From Halieaceae bacterium (GTDB lineage: Bacteria; Pseudomonadota; Gammaproteobacteria; Pseudomonadales; Halieaceae), in contig JANQLM010000104.1 of the NCBI GenBank assembly GCA_028280635.1, forward strand, positions 62,001 through 126,000: 64,000 nucleotides of DNA, in the 5' to 3' direction. Both the position numbers and the translations under genes were made by a program. A model generated the notes under the pieces. It was not told where the DNA came from and ran no database searches. It saw only the letters and a program-made list of their open reading frames with translations. Positions 1-9,887 of this stretch are shown in pieces (position 1 is the stretch's first letter; each line of letters starts with the position of its first letter).

Positions 1-1141
1 CAACGACTCCAGCGCCACCATCGAGGCGGACGAGGGCACCAACGCCCTGATCGTGACCGCCGACGCCGATGAGATGCAATCCATCGAGGCGGTCATCCAG
101 CGGCTGGATATTCGCCGCGCCCAGGTGCTGGTGGAGGCCATTATTGCCGAGCTCGAGATCATCGACGGTGATGACCTCGGTGTGCAGTGGCTGTTCCGCG
201 ACGACAGTGGCTCTTTCGGCAGCAATATCATTTCCGGCGAAAGCAACCGGGCCAGTGGTATTGCCAATGCCATCGCCAACCCGGGTGGCGATGACGATGA
301 CTCCAGCGATGGCGGGCTGGGGGACGAGTTCGATCGCGAGGCCTTCCTGTCCGCCCTGGCGGGCACGCCGGGCCTGTCACTGGGTTGGGGCCAGCTCGAT
401 GAAAGCCTGGATATCGCTGTCATTCTCAGTGCACTCAGCACCGAGACCAATGCCAATATTCTGTCTACACCGAGCCTGCTGACCCTGGACAACCAGGAAG
501 CCTTTATCACCGTCGGTCAGGAAGTGCCCTTCGTTACCGGCTCCTTCACCAATACCGGCGCCCAGAACCAGCCGAACAACCCCTTCCAGACCATCGAACG
601 GCAGAACGTGGGCATTACCCTGACTGTGACGCCCCATGTCAACGAGGGTGACCTGGTACAGTTGGATATTTCCCAGGAGGTCTCCAGTGTGATCGGCGGC
701 AGCCAGCTGCTGGCCTCGGACCTGATCACCAATGAGCGCCGGGTGGAAACCAAGGTGCTGGCCGGTGACGGGCGCACGGTGGTGCTGGGCGGCCTGATTG
801 AGGACGAACTGCAGGACCAGACGCAGAAGATTCCCTTCCTCGGCGATATACCTTTCCTGGGCAGGCTGTTTCGCCAGGACGCCGCTACCGTGACCCAGTC
901 CAACCTGATGGTGTTCATCAAGCCCACCATCATCCGCGACGACAAGGCGCTGGAGGGGGCCACTGCCCAGAAATACAAGTACATCCGCGCCCAGCAGCAG
1001 ATGCGTATTGATGCCGGCGTGGAATTCAAGGATGACTCCGAAGTGCCGATCCTGCCCGAGTGGGAAGAGCAGATTAAGCAGCTCGAGGAAATCAAGGAAT
1101 CGTCCACGGCGCCGGAGAGCACTGACAACGGGGCAGGCTGA
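1..1141 (+). CDS. gspD: Type II secretion secretin GspD, C-terminal part (5' end outside window)
   Basis: The reading frame is open from base 2, so the start lies upstream and about 379 C-terminal residues are present. GspD forms the outer-membrane pore through which folded proteins leave the periplasm. The visible part holds the end of an N-domain ([16 protein letters not shown]), then the secretin domain with [20 protein letters not shown] and the ending [10 protein letters not shown]...[13 protein letters not shown], all typical of the family. An Asp/Gly-rich insert near residues 65-95 of the visible internal Met frame is probably a variable loop. The stop codon shares one base with the gspE start, so it is the upstream member of the gsp operon. 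gspC is expected just outside the window. Confidence 0.95.
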   Translation, partial: NDSSATIEADEGTNALIVTADADEMQSIEAVIQRLDIRRAQVLVEAIIAELEIIDGDDLGVQWLFRDDSGSFGSNIISGESNRASGIANAIANPGGDDDDSSDGGLGDEFDREAFLSALAGTPGLSLGWGQLDESLDIAVILSALSTETNANILSTPSLLTLDNQEAFITVGQEVPFVTGSFTNTGAQNQPNNPFQTIERQNVGITLTVTPHVNEGDLVQLDISQEVSSVIGGSQLLASDLITNERRVETKVLAGDGRTVVLGGLIEDELQDQTQKIPFLGDIPFLGRLFRQDAATVTQSNLMVFIKPTIIRDDKALEGATAQKYKYIRAQQQMRIDAGVEFKDDSEVPILPEWEEQIKQLEEIKESSTAPESTDNGAG

Positions 1142-2613
1142 TGGAAGAGAGCATTCGTTCCCTGCCGTTCACCTTCGCCAAGCAGCACGGCATCCTGCTG
1201 CAGGATGGCGAGGTGCCCACCATTCTCCACCAGGGCCCGTTAACCGTTCCGCTGCTGGCCGAACTGAGACGCTACCTGGGCGGACCCTTTGCCCTTGAAC
1301 AGCTTGGCGAGGACCAGTTCCAGCGCCGCCTGACCCAGCTCTACCAGCGCGATAACAACGAGGCCTCCCAGGTGGCGGAGGATCTGTCCACCGACGTCGA
1401 CCTGACGCGCCTGGCGGACGAGATTCCGGAGATCGGCGACCTGATGGACGCCGAGGACGACGCCCCGATTATTCGCCTGATCAACGCCATCCTCTCCCAG
1501 GCGGTGCGCGAGCAGGCCTCGGATATTCATATCGAGACCTTTGAGGACCGTCTCTCGGTGCGCTTTCGCATCGACGGCGTGCTCTCCGAAGTGCTGTCGC
1601 CGAAACGTATGCTGGCGCCGCTGTTGGTGTCGCGCCTGAAGGTGATGGCGAAGCTGGATATCGCCGAGAAGCGCGTGCCCCAGGACGGCCGCATTTCCGT
1701 GCGCCTGGCCGGGCACGCCGTGGATATCCGCATGTCCACCATCCCCTCGGCCCACGGTGAGCGGGTGGTGCTGCGACTGCTGGACAAGCAGGCGGGCCAG
1801 CTACAGCTCGACCAGCTCAATATGAACGAGCAGGTGCGCAGGGACTACGAGCGCGGCCTGCACAGTGCCCACGGTATTATCCTGGTGACCGGGCCCACCG
1901 GCTCCGGCAAGACCACCACCCTGTACGCGGGGCTCACCCATATCAACGAGTCCACCCGCAACATCCTCACCATCGAGGACCCCATCGAATACATGCTGCC
2001 GGGGGTCGGGCAGACCCAGGTCAACGCCAAGGTGGAAATGACATTCGCCCGCGGGCTGCGCGCCATCCTGCGCCAGGACCCGGATGTGGTGATGGTGGGG
2101 GAAATCCGCGACCTGGAGACGGCGGAAATTGCCGTGCAGGCCTCCCTCACCGGCCACCTGGTGCTGTCCACCCTGCACACCAATACCGCCATCGGCGCCG
2201 TCACCCGCCTGCAGGATATGGGCATCGAACCTTTCCTGCTGTCGTCTTCACTGATCGGAGTGATGGCCCAGCGCCTGGTGCGCCTGCTCTGCAAGGACTG
2301 CCGGGAAGAGCACCAGGTCACCGATGCCGAGGCTGAGTGGCTGGGCCTGCCGGCGGGCAGCGGTGAAACCATCTATCGACCGAAGGGCTGCGAGCGCTGT
2401 AATTTCACCGGCTACCGCGGCCGCACCGGCATCTACGAGCTGATCGAAGTCGACGATGCCATGCGCAGCCTGATCCACGAAAATGCCAGTGAAATGGAGA
2501 TGGGAAAACTGGCCCGACAGCGGGCCCCGGGCATGCTGGGTGATGGCCAGCGCCGGGTGCTGGCCGGTGAAACCAGCATGGAAGAGGTGATGCGCGTCAC
2601 CACCGCCGGGTAA
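1141..2613 (+). CDS. gspE: Type II secretion ATPase GspE
   Basis: 490 aa cytoplasmic hexameric ATPase that drives pseudopilus assembly. Walker A GPTGSGKT sits at residues 251-258. The Asp box/Walker B region ([12 protein letters not shown]) is near 313-324 and the His box (STLHTN) near 343-348. The two CxxC pairs of the GspE zinc-binding domain (C384/C387 and C417/C420) are both present. The N-terminal N1E/N2E part (about 1-110) would contact GspL. Length is normal for the family. The ATG overlaps the gspD stop by one base, which implies translational coupling. Confidence 0.97.
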   Translation: MEESIRSLPFTFAKQHGILLQDGEVPTILHQGPLTVPLLAELRRYLGGPFALEQLGEDQFQRRLTQLYQRDNNEASQVAEDLSTDVDLTRLADEIPEIGDLMDAEDDAPIIRLINAILSQAVREQASDIHIETFEDRLSVRFRIDGVLSEVLSPKRMLAPLLVSRLKVMAKLDIAEKRVPQDGRISVRLAGHAVDIRMSTIPSAHGERVVLRLLDKQAGQLQLDQLNMNEQVRRDYERGLHSAHGIILVTGPTGSGKTTTLYAGLTHINESTRNILTIEDPIEYMLPGVGQTQVNAKVEMTFARGLRAILRQDPDVVMVGEIRDLETAEIAVQASLTGHLVLSTLHTNTAIGAVTRLQDMGIEPFLLSSSLIGVMAQRLVRLLCKDCREEHQVTDAEAEWLGLPAGSGETIYRPKGCERCNFTGYRGRTGIYELIEVDDAMRSLIHENASEMEMGKLARQRAPGMLGDGQRRVLAGETSMEEVMRVTTAG

Positions 2614-2616
2614 GCC

Positions 2617-3840
2617 ATGACTGCCTATCGTTACCGCGCACTGGATGCCGACGGCAAGCTGCAGAAGGGAATCCTGGAAGGGGATTCCGAGCGGCAGATC
2701 CGTTCTTCGCTGCGCGCCCAGCACCTGAAACCGGTCGAGGTCTCCGAGGCCAATCGCCGGGTCGCGGCCGCGCCCTCGTCGGGCATGGGCAAGCTGTTTG
2801 CGCCCCGGGTCAAGGCCGCGGAGCTGTCCCTGGTGACCCGGCAGCTCGCCACCCTGGTGCAGTCCAACCTGCCCATTGATGAATGCCTGCAGGCGGTAGC
2901 CGAGCAGACCAAGAAACAGCGACTCAAGGGCCTGCTGCTGCAGGTGCGCTCTCGCGTCGCCGAGGGTCACACCCTGGCCTATGCCATGGGTGAATTCCCC
3001 AACGTCTTCAACGAGATGTACCGGGCCATGGTGAAGGCCGGCGAAACCGCTGGCTTCCTCGGTCCGGTGCTTGAGCAACTCGCGGACTACACGGAACAGC
3101 GGCAGTACACCTCGCAACAGCTCAAGCAGGCCATGATTTACCCCATCCTGCTGGTGGTGGTAGGGGTGGGCGTGGTGTCTTTCCTGATGACCAGCGTGGT
3201 ACCTGAACTGGTGAGCCTGTTCTCCCATTCCAACAAGGAACTGCCGGTTCTGACCCGGGCGCTGATCATCACCAGTGACTTTTTCCAGAATTACCTGGGC
3301 TGGATGGTGGCCGGCGTCGTCGCCCTGGTGGCCGGCGTACGCCAGCTGCTGAAGAACGAGCGCCGCAAAACCGCGTGGCACCGAGCCCTGCTCTACGTGC
3401 CCGGTATCTCCGGCATCCTGCGCGCGGTGGACACCGCCCGCTTCGCCTCGACGCTGAGTATTCTTATGGCCAGCGGCGTACCGCTGCTGGAATCCCTGCG
3501 CATCGCCGGTGAGGTGCTTAACAACCGGGTGCTGCGCGAGTCCAGCAACGTGGTGGCGGAGATGGTGCAGGAGGGCTCAAGCCTCAATCGTGCCATGCAG
3601 CAGAGCGGCGAGTTTCCCCCGATGATGGTGCACATGGTCGCCAGCGGCGAGGCCTCCGGTGAACTGGAAACCATGCTCGAACGCTCCGCCCTCAACCAGG
3701 AGCGCGAACTCGAGATGGTACTGGGCGCCCTGATGTCCCTGTTGACACCGGTAATGCTGATCCTGATGGCCGTTCTGGTCACCTGTATTGTATTTGGTGT
3801 CATGCAACCGATATTTGACTTGAACACGATGGTGAATTGA
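2617..3840 (+). CDS. gspF: Type II secretion inner-membrane platform protein GspF
   Basis: 407 aa polytopic inner-membrane protein of the secretion platform. Two repeated T2SSF domains are visible: one around residues 70-195 (SLVTRQLATLVQSNLPIDECL) and one around 270-400 (FASTLSILMASGVPLLESL). Three hydrophobic segments lie near residues 170-195, 220-242 and 375-400, as expected. The N-terminal YRYRALDADGK motif is characteristic. It begins three bases after gspE and ends directly against gspG. Confidence 0.96.
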   Translation: MTAYRYRALDADGKLQKGILEGDSERQIRSSLRAQHLKPVEVSEANRRVAAAPSSGMGKLFAPRVKAAELSLVTRQLATLVQSNLPIDECLQAVAEQTKKQRLKGLLLQVRSRVAEGHTLAYAMGEFPNVFNEMYRAMVKAGETAGFLGPVLEQLADYTEQRQYTSQQLKQAMIYPILLVVVGVGVVSFLMTSVVPELVSLFSHSNKELPVLTRALIITSDFFQNYLGWMVAGVVALVAGVRQLLKNERRKTAWHRALLYVPGISGILRAVDTARFASTLSILMASGVPLLESLRIAGEVLNNRVLRESSNVVAEMVQEGSSLNRAMQQSGEFPPMMVHMVASGEASGELETMLERSALNQERELEMVLGALMSLLTPVMLILMAVLVTCIVFGVMQPIFDLNTMVN

Positions 3841-4278
3841 ATGAAGCAGCAAAACGGATTCAGCCTGGTAGAGATCCTGGTAGTGCTGGTGATTCTGGGC
3901 CTGCTGGTCAGCGTGGTAGCCCCCACGGTGCTCAACCGGGCCGACGAGGCACGGGTGCAGAAGGTGTACGCGGATTTCGCCAACATCGAGACCGCCCTCA
4001 AGCTGTACCGGCTCGACAACTTCAACTACCCCAGCACCGAGCAGGGCCTCGAGGCCTTGGTCGCGCCCTCGGGGCTCGACCCGATTCCCCGCAATTTCAA
4101 GGACGGTGGTTACCTGGAGCGCCTTCCCATGGACCCCTGGGGCCGGCCCTACCTGTACCTGAGCCCCGGCGACAACGGTGATTTCGACCTGTACTCACTG
4201 GGCGCCGATGGCCTCACCGGCGGTGAGAACCAGAACGCCGACCTCGGTAACTGGGATGGCGACGATCTGGACCGATAG
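3841..4278 (+). CDS. gspG: Major pseudopilin GspG
   Basis: 145 aa. The short basic leader ends in a type IV prepilin peptidase site (NG^FSLVEILVVLVILG), with Glu at mature position 5 and the usual hydrophobic helix. The C-terminal stretch DLYSLGADGLTGGENQNAD matches the calcium-binding loop region of major pseudopilins. It forms the shaft of the pseudopilus. A separate prepilin peptidase (GspO/PilD) is needed and is not in this window. The 3' end overlaps the probable gspH start. Confidence 0.97.
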   Translation: MKQQNGFSLVEILVVLVILGLLVSVVAPTVLNRADEARVQKVYADFANIETALKLYRLDNFNYPSTEQGLEALVAPSGLDPIPRNFKDGGYLERLPMDPWGRPYLYLSPGDNGDFDLYSLGADGLTGGENQNADLGNWDGDDLDR

Positions 4279-4849
4279 GCGGCGCTTCCGTCAGTGCGGT
4301 TTCACCCTGCTGGAACTGCTGCTGGCCCTGACCGTGGTGGGCATGATCGTGTCGATCGCCGCGGTGTCACTGAGCTCCGGTGATCGCAACTACCGCATAG
4401 ACGGCGCGGCCAACCAGTTTGTCGACATCGCCGGCTACGCCATGAGCGAAGCCGAGCTCAACGGCACCGATATGGGCGTGCTGGTGGGCCTGGACAGCGC
4501 GGGCGATGTCACGGTCTACAGCTACGAATGGCTGCAGCGCGCCGGCAACGTCTGGCGCACAGCACCCTTCGAGCAGGATGTGTTCGGCCGCCGGCAGTTG
4601 CCGCCGGATGTGGAGGTGGTCCTGGAGATCGAGGAGGGTGACACCGAGCTGCTGGCTCGCCAGAGCGAGAACGACGAAACCCTGCCGCCGGCGCCGCAGA
4701 TTATTTTCTTCGCCAGCGGCGAGGCCATTCCCGGGCTGATGACCTGGGTGGATGTCGGCACCGGCGATGTGCTGTGGGAGTTGGAGTGGGACCTGCTGGG
4801 GCGCTTTGAGATGCGCCGTCGCGGCATCGAGGATGAGGATGAGGAATAA
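4256..4849 (+). CDS. gspH: Minor pseudopilin GspH
   Basis: 197 aa from the ATG at 4256. The frame is open further upstream, but only this start gives a short leader before the prepilin cleavage site (CG^FTLLELLLALTVVGM). Glu5 is conserved. The rest is a soluble domain with acidic patches and a very acidic end (EDEDEE). GspH is one of the minor pseudopilins near the tip. The start lies inside the last 23 bases of gspG, which is common in gsp operons. Identification rests on the leader and on position between G and I; the soluble domain itself is poorly conserved. Confidence 0.88.
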   Translation: MATIWTDRRRFRQCGFTLLELLLALTVVGMIVSIAAVSLSSGDRNYRIDGAANQFVDIAGYAMSEAELNGTDMGVLVGLDSAGDVTVYSYEWLQRAGNVWRTAPFEQDVFGRRQLPPDVEVVLEIEEGDTELLARQSENDETLPPAPQIIFFASGEAIPGLMTWVDVGTGDVLWELEWDLLGRFEMRRRGIEDEDEE

Positions 4850-5237
4850 CCGCGGCTTTACCCTGGTAGAGGTGATGGTCGCGCTGATGGTAGTGGGCCT
4901 CGCCCTGCCGGCCATGCTCAAAGCGCTCTACCAGCAGGTGGATACCACCAGCTACCTGCGCGAAAAGTCGATGGCCCAGTGGGTGGCGACCAACAAGATG
5001 GCGGAGGTGCGGCTGCAGCTTAATCGAAACGGCAACTTTTTCCGCGGCGAGCGTCGCGGCGTGGCAGACATGGCCGACCGCGAGTGGTTCTACTGGATGC
5101 AGAGCGTTCCCACCGAAGTGCCGGACTTCTTCCGCCTGGAAATCACGGTTGCCAGGGAGGAAAACCTGCGCGATACCCCGGCCTACACCCTCGTTGGCTT
5201 CATCTACGCCGCCAACGTGCCCGGGGGCGATGCCTGA
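4839..5237 (+). CDS. gspI: Minor pseudopilin GspI
   Basis: 132 aa from ATG 4839, chosen because a GAGG at 4829-4832 is six bases upstream; ATG 4833 is possible but has no spacing to it. The leader MRNNRG^FTLVEVMVALMVVG is a clean prepilin peptidase substrate with Glu5. The GspI family features KMAEVRLQ and the W-rich middle (DREWFYW) follow. GspI nucleates the I-J-K tip complex. It overlaps the end of gspH by 11 bases. Confidence 0.93.
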   Translation: MRNNRGFTLVEVMVALMVVGLALPAMLKALYQQVDTTSYLREKSMAQWVATNKMAEVRLQLNRNGNFFRGERRGVADMADREWFYWMQSVPTEVPDFFRLEITVAREENLRDTPAYTLVGFIYAANVPGGDA

Positions 5238-5239
5238 TC

Positions 5240-5881
5240 ATGATTCGAAGGGCGGCGGGGTTCACCCTGATCGAGGTGTTGCTGGCGATGGCCATCACCG
5301 CGATCGTCGCGGTCATGGCCTATGCCGGCCTGAGCGCCGCGCTCAACAGTGCCGACTCGCTGCGCACCGAGGGACAGCGCATCTCCGAGATCAACCGCGC
5401 CTGGGGACTGTTGAGCCGTGATTTATCGCATTTTGTGGATCGCCCGGTGCGCAATGAGTTCGGCGCCGTGGTGCCGGCCCTGGTAGGTGGCGAACGGGTT
5501 GAAAAGACCCTGGCCTTTACCCGTGTCGGCTGGTTCAACACGCTTGGACGCCGCCGCAGCCATATGCAGCGGGTGCGGTACGTGCTGGAGGACACCACCC
5601 TCTACCGGGAGCAGTTCCAGGTGCTCGACCGCACCAATGAAACCGAGCCCCAACGCGTCGCCCTGCTGGAAGACGTGAATGAGATGGAGTTCCGTTTCCT
5701 GGCCCAGGGCATCGAACTGCCCGTCAATAACGAGCTGGTCACCGACAACTGGCCGGAGGCCTGGGGGCTGGAGGGTGGGCAGGGTATCAATACCCTGCCC
5801 GAGGCCGTCGAGGTGCGGCTGGTACTGGAGGACTGGGGGGAAGTGAGGTGGCTTTATGAAATGCCGCAGGCACCGTTCTAG
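5240..5881 (+). CDS. gspJ: Minor pseudopilin GspJ
   Basis: 213 aa from ATG 5240, two bases after the gspI stop. The longer upstream frame lacks a leader and was rejected. The leader MIRRAAG^FTLIEVLLAMAITA has the prepilin site and Glu5. Downstream LSRDLSHFVDRPVR and RVRYVLED...LYRE match the GspJ family, as does the C-terminal EVRWLYEMP. It works with GspI and GspK at the pseudopilus tip. Confidence 0.95.
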   Translation: MIRRAAGFTLIEVLLAMAITAIVAVMAYAGLSAALNSADSLRTEGQRISEINRAWGLLSRDLSHFVDRPVRNEFGAVVPALVGGERVEKTLAFTRVGWFNTLGRRRSHMQRVRYVLEDTTLYREQFQVLDRTNETEPQRVALLEDVNEMEFRFLAQGIELPVNNELVTDNWPEAWGLEGGQGINTLPEAVEVRLVLEDWGEVRWLYEMPQAPF

Positions 5882-6926
5882 CCACCCCGGCGCATCGCCA
5901 CGACCGCGCCGACAGCAGGGCGTGGCCCTGGTGATCGCGCTGTTGGTGTTCTCCCTGGCCGCCGCATTTGTGGTAGCCATGAGCAGTGAGTTCATGTTGT
6001 TCATGAAGCGCAGCTCCAATGTGTTCGTCGCCAGCGAATCCTATGCCTACCTGCGGGGCGGGGAGGATCTCGCCAAGCTGGCCCTGATCCAGGACGAGCA
6101 GGCCGACACCGAGGCCGGCCGCGAGCGTGACGACCTGACCGAGCTATGGGCCCAACCGGTGGTGCCCTATGCGCTGGACAACGGCGGCATGCTGTCCGGC
6201 AGCATCGAAGACCTGTCCGGACGCCTGTACATCAACAATCTCGGCGTCGATGCCAATGCCGGTAACGACGATGGAGACGGTGCGGGCACCGGCGTGACAA
6301 TTGACGGGGTGGAGGCCTTCACAACGCCGCAGCGCCGCTTCCTGCGTCTGCTGCAGTCCTTCGAAGAACCCCAGGTCAGCGAACAGGACGCCCGGCTCAT
6401 TCTCGAGGCGGTCCGGGACTGGATAGACACCAATACAACGCCCACGGATTTCGGAGCGGAGGACAGTTACTACATCGACTTCGAACCCTCCTATCGCACC
6501 GGCAACCGCCAGTTCCGCAGCGTCAGCGAGCTGCGGCTGGTGGCCTACATGACGCCGGAGCTGTATCTGGCCATCGAGCCTTTTGTGACGGTGTGGGGTG
6601 ACGGCTCGCTCAATATCCAGACTGCCCCGGCCCAGGTGCTGCGTACTCTGAATGCTGACGACCAGCTGCAACCGCTGTCGGCCGGCGAAGGGGAGGCACT
6701 GGTGGCCCTGCGGGGAGAGGAGGGTTTCGAGAGCGTGCAGGCCCTGCTCAGCAGTCCCGTGCTGGCCAACCTGCAGGTGGATAGAAACGGGCTCGCCGAG
6801 AAAACTGATTACTTCCTCTACACCGGGCAGGTGGAAGTTGCTGACCGTAGGTCGACGCTTTACAGTGTACTCCACCGCCAGGGCGGGCAGGTGAAAACCC
6901 TGCTCCGCAGCAGCGGTGCGTATTGA
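5856..6926 (+). CDS. gspK: Minor pseudopilin GspK
   Basis: 356 aa, the largest minor pseudopilin. The leader (QQG^VALVIALLVFSLAAAFVVAM) is of the GspK type, which lacks the usual Glu5. Family motifs include LSGRLYINNL, then VRDWIDTNTTPTDFGAEDSYY, then RQFRSVSELRLV and LNIQTAPAQVLRTL. The conserved acidic residues of the GspK calcium site lie in this region. It caps the tip and overlaps gspJ by 26 bases. A 51-base gap follows before gspL, the largest gap inside the operon. Confidence 0.95.
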   Translation: MKCRRHRSSHPGASPRPRRQQGVALVIALLVFSLAAAFVVAMSSEFMLFMKRSSNVFVASESYAYLRGGEDLAKLALIQDEQADTEAGRERDDLTELWAQPVVPYALDNGGMLSGSIEDLSGRLYINNLGVDANAGNDDGDGAGTGVTIDGVEAFTTPQRRFLRLLQSFEEPQVSEQDARLILEAVRDWIDTNTTPTDFGAEDSYYIDFEPSYRTGNRQFRSVSELRLVAYMTPELYLAIEPFVTVWGDGSLNIQTAPAQVLRTLNADDQLQPLSAGEGEALVALRGEEGFESVQALLSSPVLANLQVDRNGLAEKTDYFLYTGQVEVADRRSTLYSVLHRQGGQVKTLLRSSGAY

Positions 6927-6977
6927 TCATCACGGTTAAGCTGCCCAAGCACGCCTGACTAAAAGCCTGGAGAGCTC

Positions 6978-8171
6978 TTGCGCGAATCTGCCGTCATCCG
7001 TCTGCTGGACAACACACTGGTCTGGTACCCGCCCGGGTCCAGCGACCAACCGCGCCCGCTGGAAGCTGAAAGCGAGCGCGCACAGCTGATTGCCCTGGCC
7101 AATGCTCGCCGCGCACCGGTGCTGTTCGCGGTACCCGGCGGCGATGTCAGCCTGCGGGAAGTCAGCATCAGCGCTGCGGAGAAGCGTCACATCGCCAAGT
7201 CCCTGCCCTATATGCTGGAAGACGATTTCGCCGGCGACGTCGAGAATCTGCACTTTGCCTCGCGGGAGTTGGACACGCTTGAACTGGGCGTGGCTGCCTG
7301 TACCCATGAGGCAATGCAGCGTTGGCAGGACTTGATGGTGGCGCTGCCGTCCGCGGCCCAGTGGGTGCCGGAGCCACTATTGCTGCCCTGGCAAGCCGGG
7401 GAGCTGTGTATTGTCATTGAGGCCGGGCAGCTGGTGGTGCGCAGCGGCGCCAATGAGGGCTTTACCGCGGAACGTGCGCTGGCGTCCGCCATGCTGGCGA
7501 CGCTGCCCGAGGATACCGCCGACAGCGTCATTGTCTATGGCCTGGACCAGGCGGAGGATACGGAACTGCTGCCGGGCTGGATGCGCGAGCGCATGCAGTG
7601 GCGCACCGGCAATTTTGCCGCCGCCCTGATGCTGGCGGAAGAGGAGCGCCAGCCCCTCAACCTGCGCCAGGGCGACTACGGCGCCAACCTGCCCATCGAA
7701 CAGTGGTGGCGCCAATGGCGCCTGGTGGCCGGTGTTTTCGGCGCCGCCTTCCTCCTGCAGGTAGGCTCAACCTACGCCAGCTACAGCCACCTGGAAAAAG
7801 AAAACCTGCAGCTCAGGCAGCAGATCGAAAGCGCCTACCGCCAGGTGGTGCCCCGCGGAGCCGTGGTTGACCCGGAACGCCAGCTCAAGCGCCAGCTTGA
7901 TGACCTGCGCGGCGGCAGCCAGGCGGTCAGCTTTGTCAGCCTGATGGACCGCATCGGCGGCGTGGTCGCCAGGCAGCAGGGCGCCCAGGTGGCGAGCATC
8001 AATTTCAATGACAAGCTGGGTGACGTGCGCATCAACCTGGTGGCCCCGGATTTCAATGCGGTGGAGGCGATTCGTGCCGCGCTGGTTGAGCAGGGCATGG
8101 ACGCGGTCACCGAGAACAGCAACGTGCAGGGGAACCTCGTCAGGGCTCGCCTAAAGGTGAGTGAGAAGTGA
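6978..8171 (+). CDS. gspL: Type II secretion protein GspL
   Basis: 397 aa with a TTG start preceded by GGAGAG at 6969-6974; no ATG is available near the family start. The N-terminal cytoplasmic actin-like domain (about 1-240) recruits GspE. A single transmembrane helix lies near residues 246-262 (VAGVFGAAFLLQVGS). A coiled segment follows (HLEKENLQLRQQIESAY), then the periplasmic ferredoxin-like domain. The C-terminus overlaps gspM. Confidence 0.94.
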   Translation: MRESAVIRLLDNTLVWYPPGSSDQPRPLEAESERAQLIALANARRAPVLFAVPGGDVSLREVSISAAEKRHIAKSLPYMLEDDFAGDVENLHFASRELDTLELGVAACTHEAMQRWQDLMVALPSAAQWVPEPLLLPWQAGELCIVIEAGQLVVRSGANEGFTAERALASAMLATLPEDTADSVIVYGLDQAEDTELLPGWMRERMQWRTGNFAAALMLAEEERQPLNLRQGDYGANLPIEQWWRQWRLVAGVFGAAFLLQVGSTYASYSHLEKENLQLRQQIESAYRQVVPRGAVVDPERQLKRQLDDLRGGSQAVSFVSLMDRIGGVVARQQGAQVASINFNDKLGDVRINLVAPDFNAVEAIRAALVEQGMDAVTENSNVQGNLVRARLKVSEK

Positions 8172-8653
8172 TGAACCTGGATGCCATCCTAAGCTGGTAC
8201 CGCAAGTTCAACGCCCGTGAGCAGGCCTATCTGCTGGCGGTGGCGGTGGTGCTGGCGCTGTACGTGATGTTTATGCTGGTGTTGAAGCCGCTGGCCGGCA
8301 TGCGCGACGACATGGCCCAGCGCAATGTGGTCACCGAGGAAAAACTATCGCGGGTGCAGGCCATGGCCAGCGAGCTGAAACAGCTCAAGTCCAGCGGCAG
8401 CCCGCGCGCCAACCGCAACATGAACCAGCTTATCAATGCCTCCACGGCAGACGTGGGCATCCGGCCCACGCGAATCTCGCCCAACTCGCGCGGCGAGACC
8501 CAGATACGCTTCGAAAACGTGGGCTTCGCGGAGCTGCTGCGCTGGCTCTACCGCATTGAGTACGGCGAGGGTATTGCCGTCAAGGAAGTGGCCATCAACC
8601 AGGGCGACCGCGGCGGCGTGGTAAAAGCCACGATTCGACTGGGCGCGGGCTGA
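8171..8653 (+). CDS. gspM: Type II secretion protein GspM
   Basis: 160 aa from ATG 8171, overlapping the gspL stop by one base; a GTG three bases earlier is an alternative. It has one N-terminal transmembrane helix (AYLLAVAVVLALYVMFMLVL, about 18-38) and a short coiled-coil. A periplasmic ferredoxin-like domain containing the conserved FENVGFAELLRWLYRIE follows. It partners GspL in the inner-membrane platform. Confidence 0.93.
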   Translation: MNLDAILSWYRKFNAREQAYLLAVAVVLALYVMFMLVLKPLAGMRDDMAQRNVVTEEKLSRVQAMASELKQLKSSGSPRANRNMNQLINASTADVGIRPTRISPNSRGETQIRFENVGFAELLRWLYRIEYGEGIAVKEVAINQGDRGGVVKATIRLGAG

Positions 8654-9396
8654 TGCGGAGGATTGCCCTGGGCGGCGCCCTGGCGCTGTTGTTCCTGCTT
8701 GTCTTGGTGTCGACCGCCCCCGCGCGACTGGTGGGTTACCTGGTGCCGGAAAGCCAGCTGCGCCTGTCCGGTTTCTCGGGCACTCTGTGGGAAGGTGCCG
8801 CCAGCAACGCGGCGATTGCCACGCCGGAGGGCTGGATGCAGCTCGGCCGCACGCGCTGGAGTCTCTCACAGCTCTACCTGTTGGCGTTGATGCCCACCCT
8901 GGATGTCCAGTCCGAGTGGGGCCAGCAGAGTATCCAGGCCAATGTCCGCCTGTACCCCTCGGGTGATGTACTGTTGCGCGGCCTGCGGGTCAGTGTGTCG
9001 GCCAGCGTCATCAAGCAATTCATGCCCGTCAACCTGCGCGGGGTGCTGACCCTGGAATCGCCGCAGCTCAAGATTGCCGACGGCGTGCCCGCGGAAGGTC
9101 GCGGCAAGCTGGTCTGGCGCCAGGCATTCTGGCGCGGAGTCCGCGGCTCCCAGCCGCTGGGCGACTACGAGCTGGATTTTGAGGTGCCGGCCCCGGCCAC
9201 GGGCAAGGCCCGTGTGAAGACCCTGTCGGGGCCGATCCGCATTGATGGCGGACTGGAGGTGACGGGCCGCGAATACGCGGTGGACGCCAGTCTCACCAGC
9301 GCCAAGCCCATCGACCAGGAGCTGTCCCGGGCCCTGCAACTGATGGCGGAACCGGTGGACGGTGGCTACCGACTCAAGTTTAATTCCGAGTTCTGA
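8653..9396 (+). CDS. gspN: Type II secretion protein GspN
   Basis: 247 aa with an N-terminal hydrophobic anchor ([23 protein letters not shown]) and a beta-rich periplasmic domain. [15 protein letters not shown] is the characteristic GspN start of the mature part. The family is a non-essential inner-membrane T2SS component found in only some operons. Its ATG overlaps the gspM stop by one base, and it closes the gsp run. Confidence 0.92.
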   Translation: MRRIALGGALALLFLLVLVSTAPARLVGYLVPESQLRLSGFSGTLWEGAASNAAIATPEGWMQLGRTRWSLSQLYLLALMPTLDVQSEWGQQSIQANVRLYPSGDVLLRGLRVSVSASVIKQFMPVNLRGVLTLESPQLKIADGVPAEGRGKLVWRQAFWRGVRGSQPLGDYELDFEVPAPATGKARVKTLSGPIRIDGGLEVTGREYAVDASLTSAKPIDQELSRALQLMAEPVDGGYRLKFNSEF

Positions 9397-9425
9397 CGCC
9401 AGCCGGGCGTCCCAGGGAGCATGAC

Positions 9426-9605
9426 ATGAACGAAACGGCTTACAGGAAGTACGAGTGCGTGGTCTGTGGCTTTATCTACGATGAGGCCGAGGGCCTGCCC
9501 GATGACGGCATTCCCGCCGGCACGCGCTGGGAAGATATCCCTGAGGACTGGGAGTGCCCGGACTGCGGCATCAGCAAAAGCGATTTTGACCTACTTGAAG
9601 AGTAA
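9426..9605 (+). CDS. rubA: Rubredoxin
   Basis: 59 aa electron carrier. It has the two CxxCG iron-binding loops, C11-C14 (CVVCG) and C44-C47 (CPDCG), and the conserved IYDEAEG and [10 protein letters not shown] single Fe(Cys)4 centre is expected. The gene sits 29 bases after gspN and 3 bases before the next gene. Its partner (alkane hydroxylase, rubredoxin reductase or an oxidoreductase) is not nearby, so its electron donor and acceptor cannot be told from this window. Confidence 0.96.
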   Translation: MNETAYRKYECVVCGFIYDEAEGLPDDGIPAGTRWEDIPEDWECPDCGISKSDFDLLEE

Positions 9606-9608
9606 ACC

Positions 9609-9887
9609 GTGGATACGCTGGTAACCGATATCATCGGCATGACCGGCACCGGGCTGGTGGTGTTGGCCTACTACCTGCTGCAGCTTGAAAAAGTGCATAG
9701 CCGCAGCCTGACCTACAACCTGATGAACCTGTTCGGGGCAATCTTCCTGCTGATCAGCCTGTGCTATACCTTCAACCTGGCGAGCTTTGTGATCGAGCTG
9801 TTCTGGATTGGCGCCTCCCTGATCGGTCTGTGGAAGCTGTACCGGGGGCGCAATAGTCGTTCGCACCCGGAGGAACGTTTTGGCTGA
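9609..9887 (+). CDS. Small membrane protein of the CBU_0592-like family
   Basis: 92 aa, GTG start three bases after rubA. Three hydrophobic helices are visible: about 5-25, 38-57 and 60-80. The pattern IIGMTGTGLVVLAYYLLQLEK...SLTYNLMNLFGAIFLLISL matches small three-helix proteins known as a permease-like CBU_0592 domain of unknown function. The 3' end overlaps putA by eight bases, so it is probably cotranscribed with it. No transport substrate can be assigned. Confidence 0.75.
   Translation: MDTLVTDIIGMTGTGLVVLAYYLLQLEKVHSRSLTYNLMNLFGAIFLLISLCYTFNLASFVIELFWIGASLIGLWKLYRGRNSRSHPEERFG

Noticed and set aside
2248-3381. 377-codon antisense frame over gspE/gspF
   Set aside because: Shadow composition; both gsp genes are certain on the other strand.
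4178-4255. Longer N-terminus for gspH
   Set aside because: It would put 26 extra residues inside gspG before the prepilin leader; the ATG at 4256 gives a normal leader.
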